The notes under the pieces: model-generated
Database searches by the model: none
Seen by the model: the letters and a program-made list of their open reading frames with translations, nothing else
Told to the model about the DNA's origin: nothing
Shown: piece after piece, positions 61,484-64,000 of the stretch
Layout of the letters: every line of letters starts with the position of its first letter
Position numbering within the stretch: the stretch's first letter is position 1
Assembly (NCBI RefSeq): GCF_900102145.1
Contig: NZ_FNBC01000002.1
Coordinates: 62,001 to 126,000 of the forward strand
Length of the DNA: 64,000 nt
Direction: 5' to 3'
Origin: Thermus arciformis
GTDB lineage: Bacteria; Deinococcota; Deinococci; Deinococcales; Thermaceae
Translations under genes and position numbers: made by a program

Positions 61484-61737
61484 GACCGAAGGCCCTCCTC
61501 GTCCTCTTCCTCCTCCTCGGCCAGGGCCATGAGCTCCTCCGGGGACATCTCGGAGAGGGCCCGCACCGCCTGGAACTCCTCCACGAGCCCCTGGATCTCC
61601 TCCATGGCCTCCTTGAGGGTGAGCTCCCCGTCCTTGTACTCGTCCAGAACCTCTTCTATGGCCTCCAGGATCCCCACGGCGGCGCTCGCCTGGGAGAGGG
61701 CCTGGGCCAGTTCGGAAAGCCTTTCCGCTAGGTCCAT
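61480..61737 (-). CDS. Small acidic coiled-coil protein
   Basis: 85 residues, nearly all helix ([32 protein letters not shown]) with an acidic C-terminus ([14 protein letters not shown]). No family recognised. First gene of the operon leading into deoB-cdaA-cdaR-def-fmt; -10 TAGCAT (minus strand, 61744-61749) is six bases before its ATG. Confidence 0.78.
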   Translation of the reverse strand: MDLAERLSELAQALSQASAAVGILEAIEEVLDEYKDGELTLKEAMEEIQGLVEEFQAVRALSEMSPEELMALAEEEEEDEEGLRS

Positions 61738-61746
61738 GCCCCCATG

Positions 61747-62718
61747 CTACCCCAAAAGCTCGGCGAGGCGGGAAAGGGCCCGGCCGTACTTCTTGGCGAA
61801 GGCCCCGTGGCGGTAGCCCTCGAGGAAGAGGCGCTCCAGGGGCTCCCCCGAGGCCACCAGGCCGAGGCCGAGGTTGTAGAGCTGGTCCACGAAGTGGACG
61901 AAGCGCAGGGCGTCGTTCTGGTCGGGGATGGCCTCGAGGCCCCTTATATAGACCACATCCAGGTCCTGGAAGAGGTAGCGGTAGCGGATGGGGTGGAGGG
62001 TGCGGAGGTGGGCGAGGAGCTCGGGGAAGGCGTCCAGGCTCTTCCGCCTGGGGTCCTTTTGGTAGGCTTCCAGGAGGGCCCCGTCCGCGAGGGGCCTGGG
62101 GAAGCGGTCCGGGTCCCGGTGGCGGAAGTCCTCCCCCTCAATCCGCTCCACGGCGAAGCGGCGGGCGAGGCCTTGGATCTGGTGGCGGAACTGCTCGGCG
62201 TTGAACCGCCCCTCCCCCAAAGCCCCGGGCGGGGTGTTGGAGGTGGTGGCCACCCTCAGACCCCGGTCCATGGTGAGGGCGAGGAAGTGGGTGGCCATCT
62301 GGGCGTTCCCGGGGTCGTCCAACTCAAACTCGTCCAGGAAGAGGTAGCGGAGCCCGGAAAACCGCCTCGCCCCCTCCCTAAGGCCCAAAAGCCCCAGGGT
62401 GTAGGTGAGCTCCTCAAAGGTGAGGAAGACCTTTGGGGAAGGGGCCTCGAGGTAGGCCGCCACCAGGAGGTGGGTCTTCCCCACCCCGAAGCCCCCGTCC
62501 AGGTAAATCCCCTGGGGCCCGGGCATCCGGGGACGTAAAAGCCCTCGGGGGCGGTCGTGGACCCATCTTCGCAGGCGCTCCTTGACCAGGGCCTGGGAGG
62601 GGTAGCGGGGGTCGGGGCGGTAGGTCTGGAAGGTGGCCCCAAGGAAGCGGGGCGGGGGAGCGAAGCTCGCCAACAGGTGCTCCAGGTCCACCTCGGGGTG
62701 GCGGTCGGCCAGGCGCAT
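61747..62718 (-). CDS. zapE: AFG1/ZapE-like ATPase
   Basis: 323 residues. Walker A GGFGVGKT is at 75-82, Walker B is [13 protein letters not shown], sensor is [22 protein letters not shown]. This is the AFG1/ZapE pattern (E. coli ZapE acts at the division ring under stress). Shares little beyond the ATPase core with the E. coli protein. -10 TACAAT (minus strand, 62726-62731) lies seven bases ahead of the ATG. Confidence 0.9.
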   Translation of the reverse strand: MRLADRHPEVDLEHLLASFAPPPRFLGATFQTYRPDPRYPSQALVKERLRRWVHDRPRGLLRPRMPGPQGIYLDGGFGVGKTHLLVAAYLEAPSPKVFLTFEELTYTLGLLGLREGARRFSGLRYLFLDEFELDDPGNAQMATHFLALTMDRGLRVATTSNTPPGALGEGRFNAEQFRHQIQGLARRFAVERIEGEDFRHRDPDRFPRPLADGALLEAYQKDPRRKSLDAFPELLAHLRTLHPIRYRYLFQDLDVVYIRGLEAIPDQNDALRFVHFVDQLYNLGLGLVASGEPLERLFLEGYRHGAFAKKYGRALSRLAELLG

Positions 62719-62768
62719 ATCCGGGATTGTACGGGCTTCGCGCCCGGGTTTTGCTACCCTAGAGGGGT

Positions 62769-63026
62769 ATGGTGCGGCTCTACGGCATCCCCGGCTGCGG
62801 TCCCTGCGAGATCGTGAAGATGTTCCTGGCCCAGAAGGGCATCCCCTTCCAGTTCGTGAACGCCCGGGAGGACCCGGAAGCCGCCCGAAAGATCGCCGAG
62901 CTCGTGGGAAGCCCCACCGCCGGGGTGGTCCTGGAGTGGAACGGAAAGGTGGAGGCCATCCGGGGGGTATCCCCGGCGCGCCTCCACGCCTGGCTCGCCC
63001 GCTACCTGGAGGACCAGGCCTCCTGA
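62769..63026 (+). CDS. Glutaredoxin-like protein
   Basis: 85 residues. VRLYGIPGCGPCEIVKMFLAQKGIPFQFVNARED gives the thioredoxin fold with redox pair C10/C13, and GSPTAGVVLEWNG supplies the cis-Pro region with TAG in place of the usual TVP. NrdH- or YruB-like; glutathione is not expected in Thermus, so trxB at 53.6 kb may reduce it. The 3' end overlaps the convergent DinB-like gene by 25 bases. Confidence 0.88.
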   Translation: MVRLYGIPGCGPCEIVKMFLAQKGIPFQFVNAREDPEAARKIAELVGSPTAGVVLEWNGKVEAIRGVSPARLHAWLARYLEDQAS

Positions 63027-63514
63027 AGGGCCCTCAGGTGGTGGGCCTCGTGGTAGGCGGCGGCCCTAAGCCAGCCCAAGGGGTTCAGCTCCCCGAAGAA
63101 GGGGTGGGGAAAGGTGGCGGGGTTTTGGGGGTCGGACTTTCCCGCCTCTTCCAGGAGGAAGGCCCGGGTCCTGTCCAGAAGGGCCAGGACCTCCTCCAGG
63201 GAAAGGCCCCCCTTGGGCCGCACCCCCTCGGGGGCCTGGGGCTTGCCGTCCTTGAACTCCCCGGGCTTCACGGGAACGGGGGGCAGGTTCTCCCCGGCCG
63301 CAAGGCGCCTCAAGCGCCTCAGGACCCGGGCGGTGGAGTCCTCCACCAAGGCCACGTGCTCCGCCACCATGAGGGGGGTCCAGGCCCCTTCCCGCAAGGG
63401 GGCGGAAAGCCAAGCGGGGTCCGCCCCCCGAAGCAGGGCGAGGAGGGCCTCGCGGCTTTCCCCAAGCCGCCAAAGGGCCTCGTCCCAAGTGCCGTAGTCC
63501 TCTAACCGGACCAT
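63002..63514 (-). CDS. DinB/YfiT-like four-helix metalloprotein
   Basis: 170 residues. Helical bundle with the metal histidines of DinB_2 proteins: AEHVALVED in the second helix and YHEAHHLRAL in the last. The enzymes known in this superfamily are thiol-dependent transferases (bacillithiol or mycothiol), and Thermus makes bacillithiol-type thiols, but the substrate here is unknown. -10 TACACT (minus strand, 63520-63525) lies five bases before the ATG. Confidence 0.88.
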   Translation of the reverse strand: MVRLEDYGTWDEALWRLGESREALLALLRGADPAWLSAPLREGAWTPLMVAEHVALVEDSTARVLRRLRRLAAGENLPPVPVKPGEFKDGKPQAPEGVRPKGGLSLEEVLALLDRTRAFLLEEAGKSDPQNPATFPHPFFGELNPLGWLRAAAYHEAHHLRALQEAWSSR

Positions 63515-63555
63515 GCCTCAGTGTAGCCCAGCCTAACAGGCCCTTTTCTCCTGGC

Positions 63556-63561
63556 TATAAT
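63556..63561 (+). promoter_or_regulatory. Consensus -10 box of a leaderless promoter (antitoxin)
   Basis: TATAAT ends six bases before the ATG at 63568. Confidence 0.6.
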
Positions 63562-63567
63562 GGACAC

Positions 63568-63834
63568 ATGCGGACCGTCTCGGTGAGCGAGGCCAAAAAC
63601 CGCCTCTCCGAGCTTCTCCGTCAGGTGCAGGCGGGGGAGGAGGTCCTCATCCTGGACCGGGGGGTGCCCGTGGCCCGCCTCAGCCCGGCCCTGGGCCCTT
63701 CAGGGCTTCTTCGGCTTGAGCGCCAGGGCCTCCTCCGGCGGGGAAAGGGAAGGCCCAACCTGGAAAGCCTTCCCCTTCCTACCCCCAAGGAGAGCGTCCT
63801 CCGTGCCCTCCTGGAGGAGCGTGAAGAGGGATGA
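63568..63834 (+). CDS. Phd/YefM-type antitoxin
   Basis: 88 residues. VSVSEAKNRLSELLRQVQAGEEVLILDRGVPVARLSP is the DNA-binding Phd/YefM domain. The Pro/Leu-rich tail (NLESLPLPTPKESVLRALLEEREEG) is the part that wraps the toxin. Antitoxins of this group in Thermus normally precede a PIN-domain RNase gene overlapping by a few bases. Here the following frame holds only the end of one. Confidence 0.92.
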   Translation: MRTVSVSEAKNRLSELLRQVQAGEEVLILDRGVPVARLSPALGPSGLLRLERQGLLRRGKGRPNLESLPLPTPKESVLRALLEEREEG

Positions 63835-64000
63835 GGCCCTCCGCCTCCTCCAGGCCCATCCCTTGAGAACCCTGAACGCTCTTCAGCTGGCCTCCCTCTT
63901 GGTGGCGGCCGAGGGGGACCCAGAAGCCTTGCCCCTGGTGACCCTGGACGAACGGCTTGCCCTGGCGGCCTCCTTGGAAGGCGTTTTCGTGTTGGGCCCC
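63821..64000 (+). pseudogene. PIN-domain toxin remnant, C-terminal part (runs off the window)
   Basis: From GTG at 63821 (overlapping the antitoxin end) the frame reads KRDEALRLLQAHPLRTLNA, then LQLASLLVAAEGDPEALPL, VTLDERLALAASLEGVFVLG. This matches the last half of VapC-like PIN domains: the helix with HPLRTLDALQLA and the final VTLDERLAxAA strand-helix. The N-terminal half with the first catalytic Asp (xYLDTSxLVK) and the middle Glu is absent. No other frame upstream can supply it because the antitoxin lies there. Most likely a 5'-deleted toxin. Confidence 0.7.

Overview
The window is chromosomal DNA from a Thermus species, very close to T. thermophilus. The evidence is the very high GC content, the strong G/C third-position codon bias, a slpA S-layer gene, an Ndx1-type Nudix hydrolase, a Thermus-type old yellow enzyme, a tungsten aldehyde:ferredoxin oxidoreductase with a fused MoaD-like partner, and many genes whose -10 box lies only 5-9 bases before the start codon (leaderless transcription). 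There is no rRNA, prophage, insertion sequence or CRISPR array. The genes are packed, often with 4-base stop/start overlaps, and the region reads as core chromosome with one accessory-looking block at 23.2-30.4 kb.

Layout. 0-11.6 kb: an old yellow enzyme; a three-gene regulator/membrane/secreted operon with a palindromic operator; a quinone reductase; a PfkB kinase; the tungsten AOR with its MoaD-related protein; an AGCS symporter with a DUF4388 protein; an esterase; a ZIP metal transporter behind a perfect palindrome; SfsA; two tRNA-Ser genes. 11.9-21.7 kb: a SWIM-domain protein, a radical SAM/MEMO pair, a Uma2-like nuclease, a USP-LOG-VOC-HAD operon, and an RlmB-M20-DUF2007-glucokinase-DUF2905 operon. 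21.6-30.4 kb: a SARP-like (BTAD) regulator divergent from a six-gene secretion operon (exported subunit, terminator, PapD-like chaperone, second exported protein, usher-like outer-membrane barrel, two lipoproteins). This is the best candidate here for an undescribed surface-assembly system. 30.4-39.6 kb: folE, a gamma-carbonic-anhydrase-like protein, ndx1, a DUF1028 protein, bipA, a 24-residue ORF, a degenerate-GGDEF membrane protein, rarA, an orphan ABC permease and a CoA transferase. 39.6-50.8 kb: two DnaA boxes beside the SRP RNA, an ABC exporter, an M29 aminopeptidase, an E3-binding-domain protein, uvrB, slpA with a long structured 5' leader, and glmS preceded by a glmS ribozyme. 50.7-64 kb: a GAF-GAF-HD-GYP protein coupled to a DUF4127 protein, trxB, three tRNAs (Gln, Glu, Glu), a two-gene unit of unknown function, the deoB-cdaA-cdaR-def-fmt operon (c-di-AMP synthesis plus N-terminal formylation), a ZapE-like ATPase, a glutaredoxin-like protein, a DinB-like protein, and an antitoxin followed by a PIN toxin remnant.

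A family of hairpin repeats sits in the gaps between genes (about 1.23, 7.02, 10.82, 13.38, 35.01 and 57.26 kb). The hairpin stem sequence differs between copies but pairing is kept, the ends carry CTAAGT-like inverted repeats, and in several places the repeat end itself supplies the stop codon of the neighbouring gene.
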